A stretch of DNA of 64,000 nucleotides, from contig CAZCNS010000003.1 in NCBI GenBank assembly GCA_964500205.1, positions 62,001-126,000 on the forward strand, given 5' to 3'. The notes beneath the pieces were generated by a model that saw only the letters and a program-made list of their open reading frames with translations, searched no databases and had not been told where the DNA came from. Of this stretch, positions 1 through 8,852 are shown piece after piece; within the stretch, counting starts at the first letter, position 1; each line of letters opens with the position of its first letter. The position numbers and the translations under genes were made by a program. The DNA comes from UBA10329 sp964500205. Lineage in GTDB: Bacteria; Bacteroidota; Bacteroidia; UBA10329.

Positions 1-24
1 CAGAAGAAGATCATCCGCGAATGA
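1..24 (+). CDS. Possible 3' end of an upstream gene (partial)
   Basis: The first bases read in frame as QKKIIRE followed by TGA. This could be the last seven codons of a gene that begins before the window. The fragment is too short to assign, and the coding call rests only on an open frame with a basic C-terminal flavour. The following ~175 bases up to the methyltransferase contain no gene that I can see. Confidence 0.2.
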   Translation, partial: QKKIIRE

Positions 25-201
25 TACAGCCATGGTACAGTCAAGCATAGGGTGGACAGGCCCGCCCGTGCGAGGCTGCGCCTCCCCGCTGTTGCGGGGC
101 AGGCAGTGCGTACTATAGGTGAGCAGCCTGTCCTGAGCTGGTCGAAGGGTCCCGCTCACATGAATCTGCTTCCATGAAACCCATGCCCACACCCCCGAAC
201 A

Positions 202-819
202 ATGCAAGACCATGAACGCTACAATGACCGGTTGTTTACGCGGTGGGCACCTGTCTATGATGCGTTTGAGATCGTATTGGGCAACATCAGAAAGCAGGTT
301 GCGCACGAGATAAACCCCACCCGTGCCACCATCTTGGATGTGGCCACCGGCACGGGAAGCATGGCCATGGCATTGAGCGCCACGGCCACAGAAGTGGTGG
401 GGATAGACCTCTCCACCGCCATGCTGCACAAGGCCCGGAGCAAACGCGGCAAAGGCAAGCGCTCCTTCCTTCAAATGGATGCCAGCAGCATGACCTTTGA
501 AGACGGGACCTTCGATATCGTCACCATCAGTCTGGGATTGCACGATATGCCACCGGCCATACGCAGCAGGGTAGTGGGGGAGGTGAGACGCGTTCTGAAG
601 AAAGACGGGAAGCTGTTCATCCTGGAACATGACCTGCCGGAGCACCCCCTGCTATCCTACATAAGTTCCCGCCTCATGAACCTCTTTGAGAGCAAGTACT
701 ACCTCGATTTCATGCAGACAGACCTGGATCAATACCTGCAAACCCTCGGGTTCAGGGTAGAGGCCAGCACCCACTATCTGGGCCACCATCTGCGGCTCAT
801 CACCCTGTCGAAGCAATAA
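202..819 (+). CDS. Class I SAM-dependent methyltransferase (UbiE/Methyltransf_11-like)
   Basis: This is a 205-residue soluble protein with a Rossmann-type methyltransferase core. Motif I is ILDVATGTGSMA at about residues 44-55, the acidic post-I residue is in VVGIDLS, and motif II/III is around FDIVTISLGLHDMP (about 103-116). These are the S-adenosylmethionine contacts of the UbiE/COQ5-like family, whose members methylate small molecules such as quinones. The N-terminus (RYNDRLFTRWAPVYDAFE) matches the usual helix before motif I, which supports the ATG at 202. No neighbour hints at the substrate: the gene stands alone, before a repeat-filled gap and a convergent efflux operon. A role in quinone methylation is possible but unproven; many paralogues have other substrates. 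Confidence 0.85.
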   Translation: MQDHERYNDRLFTRWAPVYDAFEIVLGNIRKQVAHEINPTRATILDVATGTGSMAMALSATATEVVGIDLSTAMLHKARSKRGKGKRSFLQMDASSMTFEDGTFDIVTISLGLHDMPPAIRSRVVGEVRRVLKKDGKLFILEHDLPEHPLLSYISSRLMNLFESKYYLDFMQTDLDQYLQTLGFRVEASTHYLGHHLRLITLSKQ

Positions 820-866
820 CGCTGCACACGCCTCGCACCCCAACCCACCATCGACCATTTTTCTTG

Positions 867-1262
867 TTAAGCGCAGCGAAATCCCGCCACTGCTGGACGG
901 GATTGCGTGCAACTCTTTCTCTGCAACTCTGTTTCTCTGTGTGAAAATCCTTTGCGTCTTCGCTTCCGCCCGTTAAGCGCAGCGAAATCCCGCCACTGTG
1001 GAATCCCGCACGTGCGGGAGAAATCCCGCGACTGCGGGACGGGATTGCGAGACCCCTTCACCGCCTGCCCACACAATTTTCCATTTTCCATTCTCCATTT
1101 TCCCTTCGTTGAGCGAAGCGAAATCCCGCGACTGCGGAATCCGGCACGTGCGGGAGAAATCCCGCGACTGCGGGACGGGATTGCGAGACCCCTTCACCGC
1201 CCGCCCACACGATTTTCCATTTTTCTTATTGAACGCAGCGCAATCCCGCACCTGCGGGAAGC
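867..1262. repeat. Tandem interspersed repeats with CCCGC/GCGGG hairpins (484-bp intergenic)
   Basis: The gap between the methyltransferase and the RND gene is built from repeats. The module AGCGAAATCCCGCGACTGCGGG, followed by a conserved stretch (acgggattgcgagaccccttcaccgcc), starts near 972 and again near 1108, a spacing of about 136 bp. Partial copies start at about 867 and 1231. Each module holds short hairpins such as CCCGCACGTGCGGG and TCCCGCGACTGCGGGA. The same motif returns at 17.26-17.32 kb (inverted) and 22.02-22.08 kb. Short open frames here are by-products of the repeats. The hairpins could act as transcription barriers between the two convergent genes, but that is inference. Confidence 0.8.
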
Positions 1263-1303
1263 TCACCGCCTGTGGCGGTTCGGTGCGCTCAATGGCTGAT
1301 TGA

Positions 1304-4300
1304 CTATCCCACCACCTTGTCCTTCACGAATACCAGTCGCACCTTCTCCACCAGCAGATACATCACGGGTACGATGATGAGCGTGAGGAACGTGGCGAAC
1401 GTCAGTCCGAAGATCACCGTCCATGCCATCGGTCCCCAGAAGGCCACGTTGTCGCCCCCGAAGAAGATGTTGGGGTCGAGGTCGGAGGCCAGGGTGTAGA
1501 AGTTGATGTTCATGCCCACGGCCAGCGGCAGCAGTCCGAGCACGGTGGTGATGGCCGTGAGGAGCACAGGGCGCAGGCGGGTGCGACCACCCTCCACGAT
1601 GCACGCGATGGCCTCATGCAGTGGCAGGATGCTGTTGTCATCCATGCCCAGCTCGGAGCGTCTGCGGGCGCGGGTCAGGTCGATGTAGTCGATCAGTACG
1701 ATGGCGTTGTTCACCACCACCCCTGCCAGCGACACGATGCCGATGCCGGTCATCATCACCGATATGGTCATGTTGAACGTGGCAATGCCAATGAACACCC
1801 CGATGGTGCTGAACACCACCGAGCCGAGGATGATCATCGGCTTGATGGCAGAGTTGAACTGCGACACGAGGATGAGCAGGATCAGCGCAATGGCGATCAT
1901 GAACGCCCTGCCGAGGAAGGCCGCGGCCTTGTCCTGCTCCTCGCTCTCGCCTGTGAAACGCACCATGAAACCCTCCGGCACGGGGTAGTTGGCAAACTTG
2001 GCCTGTATCTTCTGGTTGATCTCGTTGGCGTTGTAGCCCTCTATCACGTTGCTCCAGATGGTGATGGTGCGGTTCTGGTCGCGTCTCTTCACTGAGCCGA
2101 GGCCCGTGGTGTAGCTCACGTCTGCCACGGCAGAGATGGGCACCTGCTTGATGCGGCCTGTGGTCATATCACGGAAGGTCACCTTCTGGTTGAGCAGGGT
2201 GGTGAGGTCGTAGCGGTAGTCGTCATTGAGCTTCATGACGATCTTGTAGTCGTCCTCCCCATCCTTGTACTTGCTCACCTCCTTGCCGAAGAGCGCTGTG
2301 CGCAGCGTGCTGCCGATCTGCCCCGTGGTGATGCCGAAGGCACGGGCACGGGCGCGGTCGATGTTCACCACCAGTTCGGGCTTGCCGGTCTCCAGGTCGA
2401 GGTTCAGGCCCTCGATGCCGGGGATGTTCTCGGCATTGACGGCTGCACGTATCTCCTCGGTCAGCACCACCAGCTTGTCGAAATCATCGCCACTCACCTC
2501 AATGTTGATGGGCTTGCCCACGGGCGGGCCTTCGTTGTTCTTCTGCACATTGACCTTGACCCCCGGCCGCTTGGTGATGTCTGCCGAGAGTCTGCGCATC
2601 ACCTCGCTGCTGCTGATGCCCTCGCGGAACTCGAACTCCACGAACGAGATGGTGATCTTGGACTTGTTGGGCGTCTCGCCTGCCTGTGCACCGTCCATCG
2701 GGTCGCTGCTGCCTTCTCCTACGTTCACCACCACAGAGTTGATGGCCGCGCGGTAGGGCTCTATGATGCCGAATACCTCTTCCTCGATGGCAAGGGTCAG
2801 TTCATTGGCCTCTTCCAGGTCGGTGCCCTGTGCGGCCTCGATGAACACGTTGATGTATTTCGGGTCATTCTCCGGGAAGAACTCCACAGGCGGACTCACG
2901 ATGCCCACCATGATGATGGAACCGAACAGCAGTGCGATGGAACCGAAGAAAAGTGCATACGGCCTCCACGAGGACAGCGAGCCTTTGAGTATGCTCAGAT
3001 AGACGTTCTCCAACCACACCAGCGCGCGGTCCTGGAACCATTTGGCGATAGGGGTGAGGACGTAGTGGTTCAGTGGAATGAGCAAGGCCATGGTGCCAGC
3101 GAGCATTCCCGCGCTCCGGAAGTCTCCGAGATAGAGCAGGGCGGCAAGCACGATGAAGGCCGCTGTCCATATCCACAGCTTCTTCACAGAGGTCTTGGCC
3201 TCCGTGTTCTCATCCTGCATGAAGAAGGCCGCCATCACCGGGTTAATGATGAGGCCCACGAACAGCGAGCTTCCAAGCACCGCTATCAACGTCAACGGCA
3301 GATAACCCATGAACTCGCCCATCACGCCTTCCCAGAAGAGTAGGGGAGCGAACGCGCCCAATGTGGTCAGTGTGCTGGTGATGATCGGAATGGCGATCTC
3401 GCCCACGCCTTCTCGCGCGGCCTGCATCACGCCCTTTCCCTCCTGCAATTGGCGATAGACGTTCTCGATCACCACGATGCCATTGTCCACCAGCATCCCC
3501 AGCGCGAGGATGAGGCCGAAAAGCACGATCATGTTGATGGTGACGCCCATCGCGGCCAGAATGATGAAGCTCATCAGCATGGACAGCGGTATGGCGATAC
3601 CCACGAACAGTGCATTTCTAAGTCCAAGGAAGAAGAACAGCACCGCCACGACCAGGATCACCCCAGAGTAGATGCTGTTCTCCAGGTTGAGCAGCTGGCC
3701 CTTCACCTGATCGCTCTGGTCGTTGGTGATGGTCACCTTCAGGTCGCTCGGAAAACTGCCGCGCTTGCTCTCAGCCAGTGCCTTCATGATCTTGTCGGTG
3801 GCATCGAGCAGGTTGGCCCCCGACTTCTTCACCACGTCCACGCTTACCACCGGTTTTCCTTCCAGGCGTGCGAAGCTGTTGCGCTCTGCGTAGCCATCCA
3901 CCACCTGGGCTATGTCACGCAGATAGATGATGTTGCCGAACTCCGCCTTCACGATGGTGTTGGCGATCTCGTCCATGGTGCGGAACTCGCCTTCCACGCG
4001 GATGGCCCTGCGCTTGCCGTCCGTCAGCAGCGCGCCCCCGCTGATGTTCATGTTCTCGTAAGCGATGGCCTGCTCGATGTCATCAAAGCTCACCTGTCGC
4101 ATCTCCATCTGATGCAGGTCCACAATGATGTTGATTTCCCGCTCCAGTGCCCCGCGCACATCGGCCTTAGATATCTCCGGGATGAGCTCCAAGCGGTCTT
4201 TCAGCTTGTCGGCATACACCTTCAGGTCGTCCACGCTGTAGTCGCCAGAGAGGTTGATGTTCATGATGGGCAGCTCGCTCAGGTTCACGTCCATCACGAT

Positions 4301-4732
4301 GGGGTCGATGTCGAGGTCGCTGGGCAGTTCGCTCTTGGCGCGGTCCACGGCATCCTTCACGTCCTGCAAGGCCACCTTCACCTCCACATCGGTGTTGAAT
4401 TCGACCATGATGATGCTGTTGTCCTGCACCGAGGTCGAGGTGAACTTGCTCAGCCCTTTCAGCGGCTTGATCTCCTTCTCCAATGGCCGCGTGATCAGGT
4501 TCTCGATGTCCACGGGCGAGTTGCCGGGATACACCGTGCGCACGTAGATCTGTGGCAGCACGATCTCCGGGAACAGCTCCTTGGGCATCGTGTTGTAGGC
4601 CAGCATCCCTCCGAACAGGATGATCACCGTCAGGATGATCACGCTGGTGGCGTTGCGCAGTGCCAATGAGGTGGGCCCGAACTCCTTGACCACGGTGGGG
4701 CGGGAGGGCTTCTGTTGTTGGTCGTCAGACAT
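1304..4732 (-). CDS. RND efflux transporter, inner-membrane pump (AcrB/HAE1-like)
   Basis: A 1142-residue resistance-nodulation-division pump, a slightly long member of the family. TM1 is at about residues 28-48, followed by the porter domain (FPEIVLPQIYVRTVYPG, LEKEIKPLKGL). A helix bundle with GMLVDNGIVVIENVYR, the TM4 proton-relay motif, lies near residue 415, and a second porter/TM half follows. In AcrB the TM4 motif carries two Asp residues; here the second position is Asn (VDN). I believe this variant is common in Bacteroidota homologues. An extra hydrophobic stretch at about 520-575 (WIWTAAFIVLAALLYL, GMLAGTMALLIPLNHYVL) separates the halves. It exports drugs, bile-type amphiphiles or lipids by proton antiport, with the adaptor and TolC-like channel encoded upstream on the same strand. 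The substrate cannot be told from sequence. Confidence 0.95.
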   Translation of the reverse strand: MSDDQQQKPSRPTVVKEFGPTSLALRNATSVIILTVIILFGGMLAYNTMPKELFPEIVLPQIYVRTVYPGNSPVDIENLITRPLEKEIKPLKGLSKFTSTSVQDNSIIMVEFNTDVEVKVALQDVKDAVDRAKSELPSDLDIDPIVMDVNLSELPIMNINLSGDYSVDDLKVYADKLKDRLELIPEISKADVRGALEREINIIVDLHQMEMRQVSFDDIEQAIAYENMNISGGALLTDGKRRAIRVEGEFRTMDEIANTIVKAEFGNIIYLRDIAQVVDGYAERNSFARLEGKPVVSVDVVKKSGANLLDATDKIMKALAESKRGSFPSDLKVTITNDQSDQVKGQLLNLENSIYSGVILVVAVLFFFLGLRNALFVGIAIPLSMLMSFIILAAMGVTINMIVLFGLILALGMLVDNGIVVIENVYRQLQEGKGVMQAAREGVGEIAIPIITSTLTTLGAFAPLLFWEGVMGEFMGYLPLTLIAVLGSSLFVGLIINPVMAAFFMQDENTEAKTSVKKLWIWTAAFIVLAALLYLGDFRSAGMLAGTMALLIPLNHYVLTPIAKWFQDRALVWLENVYLSILKGSLSSWRPYALFFGSIALLFGSIIMVGIVSPPVEFFPENDPKYINVFIEAAQGTDLEEANELTLAIEEEVFGIIEPYRAAINSVVVNVGEGSSDPMDGAQAGETPNKSKITISFVEFEFREGISSSEVMRRLSADITKRPGVKVNVQKNNEGPPVGKPINIEVSGDDFDKLVVLTEEIRAAVNAENIPGIEGLNLDLETGKPELVVNIDRARARAFGITTGQIGSTLRTALFGKEVSKYKDGEDDYKIVMKLNDDYRYDLTTLLNQKVTFRDMTTGRIKQVPISAVADVSYTTGLGSVKRRDQNRTITIWSNVIEGYNANEINQKIQAKFANYPVPEGFMVRFTGESEEQDKAAAFLGRAFMIAIALILLILVSQFNSAIKPMIILGSVVFSTIGVFIGIATFNMTISVMMTGIGIVSLAGVVVNNAIVLIDYIDLTRARRRSELGMDDNSILPLHEAIACIVEGGRTRLRPVLLTAITTVLGLLPLAVGMNINFYTLASDLDPNIFFGGDNVAFWGPMAWTVIFGLTFATFLTLIIVPVMYLLVEKVRLVFVKDKVVG

Positions 4733-4913
4733 TTCTTTCTGTTTGATAATTAGCCGATGAGCGAATTAGCGGGTGGTGGGAAGGGATGGGATGGTTCTTG
4801 CAAAGCCGCGAAGGCGTATTGTTTTTCTGCGAATGAATCACTCTTACTTTGAGCTCTTTGCGTCATCCTTTGCGTTCTCTGCGTGAAAAAAAACTTCACA
4901 CCTGATCTGCTCA

Positions 4914-6047
4914 TTACAAACGGATCACATCCCCGTTCGCCACCTCGTTGTATCCCTGGACGATGACGGAGTCGCCTGCGCTCAATCCCTCGGTCACAAG
5001 GGTGTTGCCTTCGCTGCTTCTGTCGGTCTCCACGTAGGTCTTGGCGGCCTTCTTGGCACCGTCCATGTCGCGCACCACGAACACGAAGCTGCCCTTGGCG
5101 TCCTTGCCTACGCAGATACTCGGCACCACCATGGCGTTCTCCGCCTCGAAGTCTTTGATGCGCAGTATCGCTACCGCGTTAGGTTTCAGGGTGCCTTTGC
5201 TGTTATTGAGCCGCACTTCCACATTGAACGATCGGTTGGCGGGGTTGATGATGCTGCCCACTGTGGTGATCGGGGCCTTCATGTCGATGCCGAATGATGG
5301 AAGCCGCACCTCGGCCGTCTGTCCTTTGCGCACGGCCAGTGCATAGTTCTCGCTCACATCGGCCTTCACGCGCAGTTCCGAGAGGTTCACCATCGTGAGG
5401 ATGGGCATGCCCGGTGCGGCCAGCTCGCCTTCTTTCTGATGAAGCTTGTCAACCACCCCATCAAATGGGGCAGACACATTGCTCAAGGCCAGTTGGGCCT
5501 GCAGCGTCTTTTTCTTCTTCTCAAGGCTTTCCACCTGGTTCTTGGCCTGCAGGTACTGCATCTCCGACCCGATGTTCTGGTCCCATAGGCGCGACTGCCG
5601 CTCGAAGGTGGTGCGTGCCAGGATCAGGGCGTTGTCCAGCTCCTCCATGTTGGCGTTCACCACACTGGTGTTCAAAGATGCCAGCAACTGGCCCTTTTTC
5701 ACCGTCTGCCCCTCTATCACGTGGATGCGGGTGATGTTGCCACCTTGCTCGGCACTCACGTTGGCGATCTCCATGGCCTCCACCGTGCCGTTCACCTCGA
5801 AGAAATGCTCGAAGGTCTCGGCCTCGAGGACTTTCAGCCCCACCAGCACACCCTCAGGTGTCTCTGCGATGCCATTGCCGTTCAGTTCCAGCTCTGCCTT
5901 CAGGCTGGCGATCTCCTCTTCCAGCTTGGCGAGTTCCATCTTCTTGGCCTCCAGCAGCTTCTGCTTGGCCTCGGGCGATTCGTCCTTGCCACCGCAGGCG
6001 GATAGCAGCACCATGGCCGCAAGGAATGATAGGGTAGGGTTTTTCAT
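4914..6047 (-). CDS. RND efflux periplasmic adaptor lipoprotein (HlyD/MFP family)
   Basis: A 377-residue membrane-fusion protein. A lipoprotein signal ends in LLSAC (Cys about residue 18), so the protein is probably lipid-anchored. A charged coiled-coil stretch follows (about 28-54). The lipoyl/barrel-sandwich halves come next (VEAMEIANVSAEQGGNIT and VIEGQTVKKGQLLASL), flanking an alpha-hairpin (about 135-185). Beta-barrel and membrane-proximal domains end in VIVQGYNEVANGDVI. It bridges the RND pump and the TolC-like outer-membrane channel. The gene sits 181 bp before the pump gene and 191 bp after the tolC-like gene, on one strand. The two gaps hold simple repeats rather than genes, so co-transcription is likely but not certain. 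Confidence 0.93.
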   Translation of the reverse strand: MKNPTLSFLAAMVLLSACGGKDESPEAKQKLLEAKKMELAKLEEEIASLKAELELNGNGIAETPEGVLVGLKVLEAETFEHFFEVNGTVEAMEIANVSAEQGGNITRIHVIEGQTVKKGQLLASLNTSVVNANMEELDNALILARTTFERQSRLWDQNIGSEMQYLQAKNQVESLEKKKKTLQAQLALSNVSAPFDGVVDKLHQKEGELAAPGMPILTMVNLSELRVKADVSENYALAVRKGQTAEVRLPSFGIDMKAPITTVGSIINPANRSFNVEVRLNNSKGTLKPNAVAILRIKDFEAENAMVVPSICVGKDAKGSFVFVVRDMDGAKKAAKTYVETDRSSEGNTLVTEGLSAGDSVIVQGYNEVANGDVIRL

Positions 6048-6155
6048 CTTTTTGAAATGTGGAAGGGTAAGTGTGTGTTTTAAGGTGGTCAGGTTTTCAG
6101 GGAATCAGGTTTTCAGCGGAAAGTGTTGAGGGGTTGAACGAGTGATGCTTCTCAT

Positions 6156-6208
6156 CTGCTGAAAATCTGAATTGCTGATATGCTGAATTGCTGATATGCT
6201 GATTTGCT
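6156..6208. repeat. Simple repeat of tgctgaattgctgatat units
   Basis: A short run of TGCTGAATTGCTGATAT-type units fills most of the gap between the tolC-like and adaptor genes. It resembles the low-complexity filler found between genes elsewhere in this window (about 17.22 and 22.08 kb). No function is evident. Confidence 0.6.
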
Positions 6209-6238
6209 CGTGGCTAACGGCTTGGGGCTAATGGCTCA

Positions 6239-7579
6239 TCACTCCTCGAACACCCTGCTCAGTTCCAGCTTTGCATCCAGCGCTGAGAAGAGTTTGTTGA
6301 TGTAGTCGGCCTGCGCCTGGGTCAGTTGGTTCTCGGTCTGTGTGAGCTCCATGCTGGTGCTGAGGCCCTCTTTGTACTTCGTGAGGGTGGTGTTGCGCAC
6401 GCTACGTGCCAGCTTGAGCCCTTTCTCCGCATTGGTGAGCTGTTCGAGTGCCGAGGTGAAGTTGTCCTTGCCTGAGATGTGGCGGAGCTTGAGGCCCTGC
6501 TCCACATTCCAAAGCTGATCACGCTTGCGCTGCTCCTCCAGTTTGGCCTTCTTGATGGATGCCAGATTGCCGAGGTTGTCCCAGATGGGCACGTTGAGCG
6601 ATACACCCCACAGCGTGAGCGGGAACCAGCGCCCGTTGCTGCCGAAGAAGTTGAACTGCTCACCGAACGCCTGCTGCTGGTAGTTGAAGAAGGTGTTCAG
6701 CGAAGGGAAGTATTTCGATTGCTCGATCTGTGTGAGGTACTTGTGCATCACCACGTCCTGACTCACGAGGTTGTGGTTGATGTTCATGGAAGGCTTGAAC
6801 TCCCGGGACAGAAGTTGCTCAGGGTCAGTGGTCTGCCAGAGGGTCTCCAGACCATCGGTCAGCTCAATGGGGGTGCTCACATCCATGCCGATGGTGTATT
6901 TGAGCAGGTTTCTGGCGCCTTCGGTCTGTCGTTCGGCCATGCTGAGCTGGTTCTGCATGGAGGTGACCAGCAGTTCGATCTGCTCCACGTCCAGCAGCTC
7001 CGCGAAACCGTTCTCGTAGAGGGCCTTGGTCTCTTGCAGGGTCTTGTCCAGATTGGCGAGGTTCTCTTTAAGGATGCGGGTGTTCTCCTCCGCCACCAGT
7101 GCGGTGAAGTAGTTCTGCTCGGCCCTTGCCGCGATCTCATAGCCCACCTGCTTGCCCTTTGTGGCCTGCAATTGTTTCAAACCTCGCGCGCCTTTCAGCC
7201 CGATGAGATACGTGCCATTGAACACAGGCATGTTGGCGGAGATGCCCACGTTCATGCCATGCGGCACACCGAACTGCAAGGGTATCGGGTCACTTCCCGG
7301 AGGAAGCCCAGCGAACTCGGGCGGCAGCAGCGTGGTCGGCAGGTCCACGAAGTAGTTGTAGCTCACCTCTCCGTCCACCTTGGGCAGCAGACGTGCTGTG
7401 GCCATCCAGATGTCCTTGTCGGCCTGCTCGATGTCTATGGCCGCGCCTTTGGCCTCGAAGCTGTGGACCATGGCGTGGGCCTTGGCTTGCTGAAGGCTCA
7501 ATTGGACCACCTGTGCATCCTGAGCAACGACCATGGAGGTCGCAAACAGACAGAGGGCCGCTGTTAGGTTTCTCATCAT
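6239..7579 (-). CDS. TolC-like outer-membrane efflux protein
   Basis: A 446-residue protein with a signal peptide (about 1-19, ending ...SMVVAQ). Two outer-membrane-efflux (OEP) repeats form long helices, with hallmark stretches such as AEQNYFTALVAEENTRILKE, TLTKYKEGLSTSMELTQTE and a C-terminal AKLELSRVF. It should trimerise into the outer-membrane channel/periplasmic tunnel of the efflux system encoded with it. Its ATG overlaps the tetR stop by one base (TGATG), which suggests translational coupling to the regulator and gives the start confidently. The adaptor and pump follow downstream. Confidence 0.93.
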   Translation of the reverse strand: MMRNLTAALCLFATSMVVAQDAQVVQLSLQQAKAHAMVHSFEAKGAAIDIEQADKDIWMATARLLPKVDGEVSYNYFVDLPTTLLPPEFAGLPPGSDPIPLQFGVPHGMNVGISANMPVFNGTYLIGLKGARGLKQLQATKGKQVGYEIAARAEQNYFTALVAEENTRILKENLANLDKTLQETKALYENGFAELLDVEQIELLVTSMQNQLSMAERQTEGARNLLKYTIGMDVSTPIELTDGLETLWQTTDPEQLLSREFKPSMNINHNLVSQDVVMHKYLTQIEQSKYFPSLNTFFNYQQQAFGEQFNFFGSNGRWFPLTLWGVSLNVPIWDNLGNLASIKKAKLEEQRKRDQLWNVEQGLKLRHISGKDNFTSALEQLTNAEKGLKLARSVRNTTLTKYKEGLSTSMELTQTENQLTQAQADYINKLFSALDAKLELSRVFEE

Positions 7580-8211
7580 CAGAAAATGTTCATTTGTGTG
7601 TTGTCGATGTGTCGGAGCTTCTCTTGCAGGTACGCGATGCCTTTTTCGCTGGCAATGCCGCGTATGTGGTAGCGCATGGTCTCGATATAGACCTGCATGG
7701 GGTTGGTCTCGTTGGGCGGGAACAGCTCCCGGTCGAAGAAGACGTCAATGCGCCCTACGTACATCCCGGAGATGATGCGCGGGTTGAGGTTGTCGCGGTA
7801 GAGTCCCTGCGCCATGCCATCGCGCATGTTGCGCTCGATCACACTGCGGATGGTCTTCTGCTTGAAGTCCTTGAATACGCGGTCTGCCTTGGGGTAGTAT
7901 TTCTCCAGGTCGAACAGGATGCTGGGGTGCACATCCTGCAATTGCTGCCCCACCTGCTGCACGATCAGGAACATCTCCTCGATGGCGTTGGGGGCCTCGC
8001 TGTGAATGCGCTCCACGAGAGCGGCCTCGCGTTCAGCGTGCGAGATCATGGAAAGCTCCACCATCTCCGCCTTGTCCTCAAAGCACTGGTAGAGGGTCTT
8101 TTTGCTGATGCCGAGGTGACGAGCTATGTCGTCCATCGTCAGGCTACGGATGCCGTACTGCATGAACAGGCGCGTGACCTGCTGCAACATTTCCTGACAC
8201 TTCGGTTCCAT
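7579..8211 (-). CDS. TetR/AcrR-family transcriptional regulator of the efflux operon
   Basis: From the ATG at 8211 this is a 210-residue protein. An N-terminal helix-turn-helix (FMQYGIRSLTMDDIARHLG, ISKKTLYQCFEDKAEMV, about residues 12-48) precedes an all-helical ligand-binding domain. The open frame extends 17 codons upstream, but that stretch is Phe/Pro-rich and includes the promoter and operator, so the later ATG is preferred. It is the first gene of the tetR-tolC-adaptor-RND operon and probably represses it, releasing DNA when a pump substrate binds. A 9+9 bp palindrome lies just upstream. The inducer is unknown. Confidence 0.92.
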   Translation of the reverse strand: MEPKCQEMLQQVTRLFMQYGIRSLTMDDIARHLGISKKTLYQCFEDKAEMVELSMISHAEREAALVERIHSEAPNAIEEMFLIVQQVGQQLQDVHPSILFDLEKYYPKADRVFKDFKQKTIRSVIERNMRDGMAQGLYRDNLNPRIISGMYVGRIDVFFDRELFPPNETNPMQVYIETMRYHIRGIASEKGIAYLQEKLRHIDNTQMNIF

Positions 8212-8218
8212 GGGGGCG

Positions 8219-8226
8219 CAAAAGTA
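8219..8226 (-). promoter_or_regulatory. Bacteroidota-type -7 box (TACTTTTG) for tetR efflux operon
   Basis: The minus strand reads TACTTTTG, an exact match to the TAnnTTTG -7 element of Bacteroidota primary-sigma promoters, seven bases before the tetR ATG. The -33 element is weak (GTTT about 20 bp upstream). If it is used, the transcript would be leaderless or nearly so. The consensus is established knowledge; use here is inference. Confidence 0.5.
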
Positions 8227-8242
8227 ATGCGGAGGGAACGTT

Positions 8243-8270
8243 GGAAACTTTGAATAGTTCAAAAGTTTCC
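8243..8270. promoter_or_regulatory. Putative TetR operator palindrome
   Basis: GGAAACTTT and AAAGTTTCC form perfect 9-bp arms around a 10-bp centre. The site lies 17 bp upstream of the -7 box and so covers the -33 region. Position and symmetry are those expected of the operator for the TetR protein encoded immediately downstream, giving autorepression of the efflux operon. It is not proven. Confidence 0.55.
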
Positions 8271-8339
8271 GAAGTTTTTCATTTTGTTAACATCGTGCCG
8301 GGGTGGTCAGCAACGTTTGCAAGACAAAGCAGGACGAAC

Positions 8340-8760
8340 TGCTTGACCTGACAGGTTTTCAATACCTGTTAACCCGAGTTCGGGGTAACCCAACTATGAA
8401 ACGGCCGTCCCTGAGGGACATTTAACGCAATCGCGTACATTGCTCTATCATAGGGCCGCCCCGATGGGGCTTTATCCTGAAGCTTAGGAACGCCCGTCTG
8501 GTAAAAAGCTACCATAGGGCCGCCCCGATGGGGCTTTATCCTATCGCTTTGAAAAGTTCCGTAGGAACGCCCGTATGGTAGAAAGCGCCACAGATGAGGT
8601 CTTACAAGTCCCGAAGGGACGGCCTTTTTGAAAATTCTTATCCTGAACCTGTCGCTTTGAGAAGTTCCGTAGGAACGCCCGTATGGTAGAAAGCGCCACA
8701 GACAAGGTCTTACAAGTCCCGTAGGGACGGCCCTTTAGAAAATTCTCATCCCGAACTCAG
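8340..8760. repeat. Cluster of interspersed hairpin repeats (about 590-bp intergenic)
   Basis: The region between tetR and the helicase gene has no credible CDS but several repeats. The unit GCCGCCCCGATGGGGCTTTA occurs at about 8451-8477 and 8514-8542. A roughly 100-bp unit with GTTCCGTAGGAACGCCCGTA and AAGTCCC(G/T)AGGGACGGCC hairpins occurs at about 8543-8645 and 8651-8750, a period of 108 bp. An ACAGGT...ACCTGT hairpin lies near 8350. These resemble intergenic REP-like families found in many Bacteroidota. The remaining flanks (8271-8340, 8760-8852) look featureless. Confidence 0.75.
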
Positions 8761-8852
8761 GTTGTCACGTCTTCACCGATGACCACTGAGTCTGTAACAC
8801 CGCGCCATTGCCCTGTCTCAGGCACCGCATCTGCACGTAGGGTGTCCGATGC

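Noticed and set aside
907..1303. Open frames of 70-130 codons between the methyltransferase and the RND gene
   Set aside because: They lie wholly in hairpin repeats, occur in several frames at once and have no protein-like composition.
3449..4669. A 406-codon plus-strand frame opposite the RND pump
   Set aside because: A His/Asp/Gln-rich shadow of a clear RND gene.
6479..7567. A 362-codon plus-strand frame opposite the tolC-like gene
   Set aside because: No motif; the minus-strand OEP protein is convincing.
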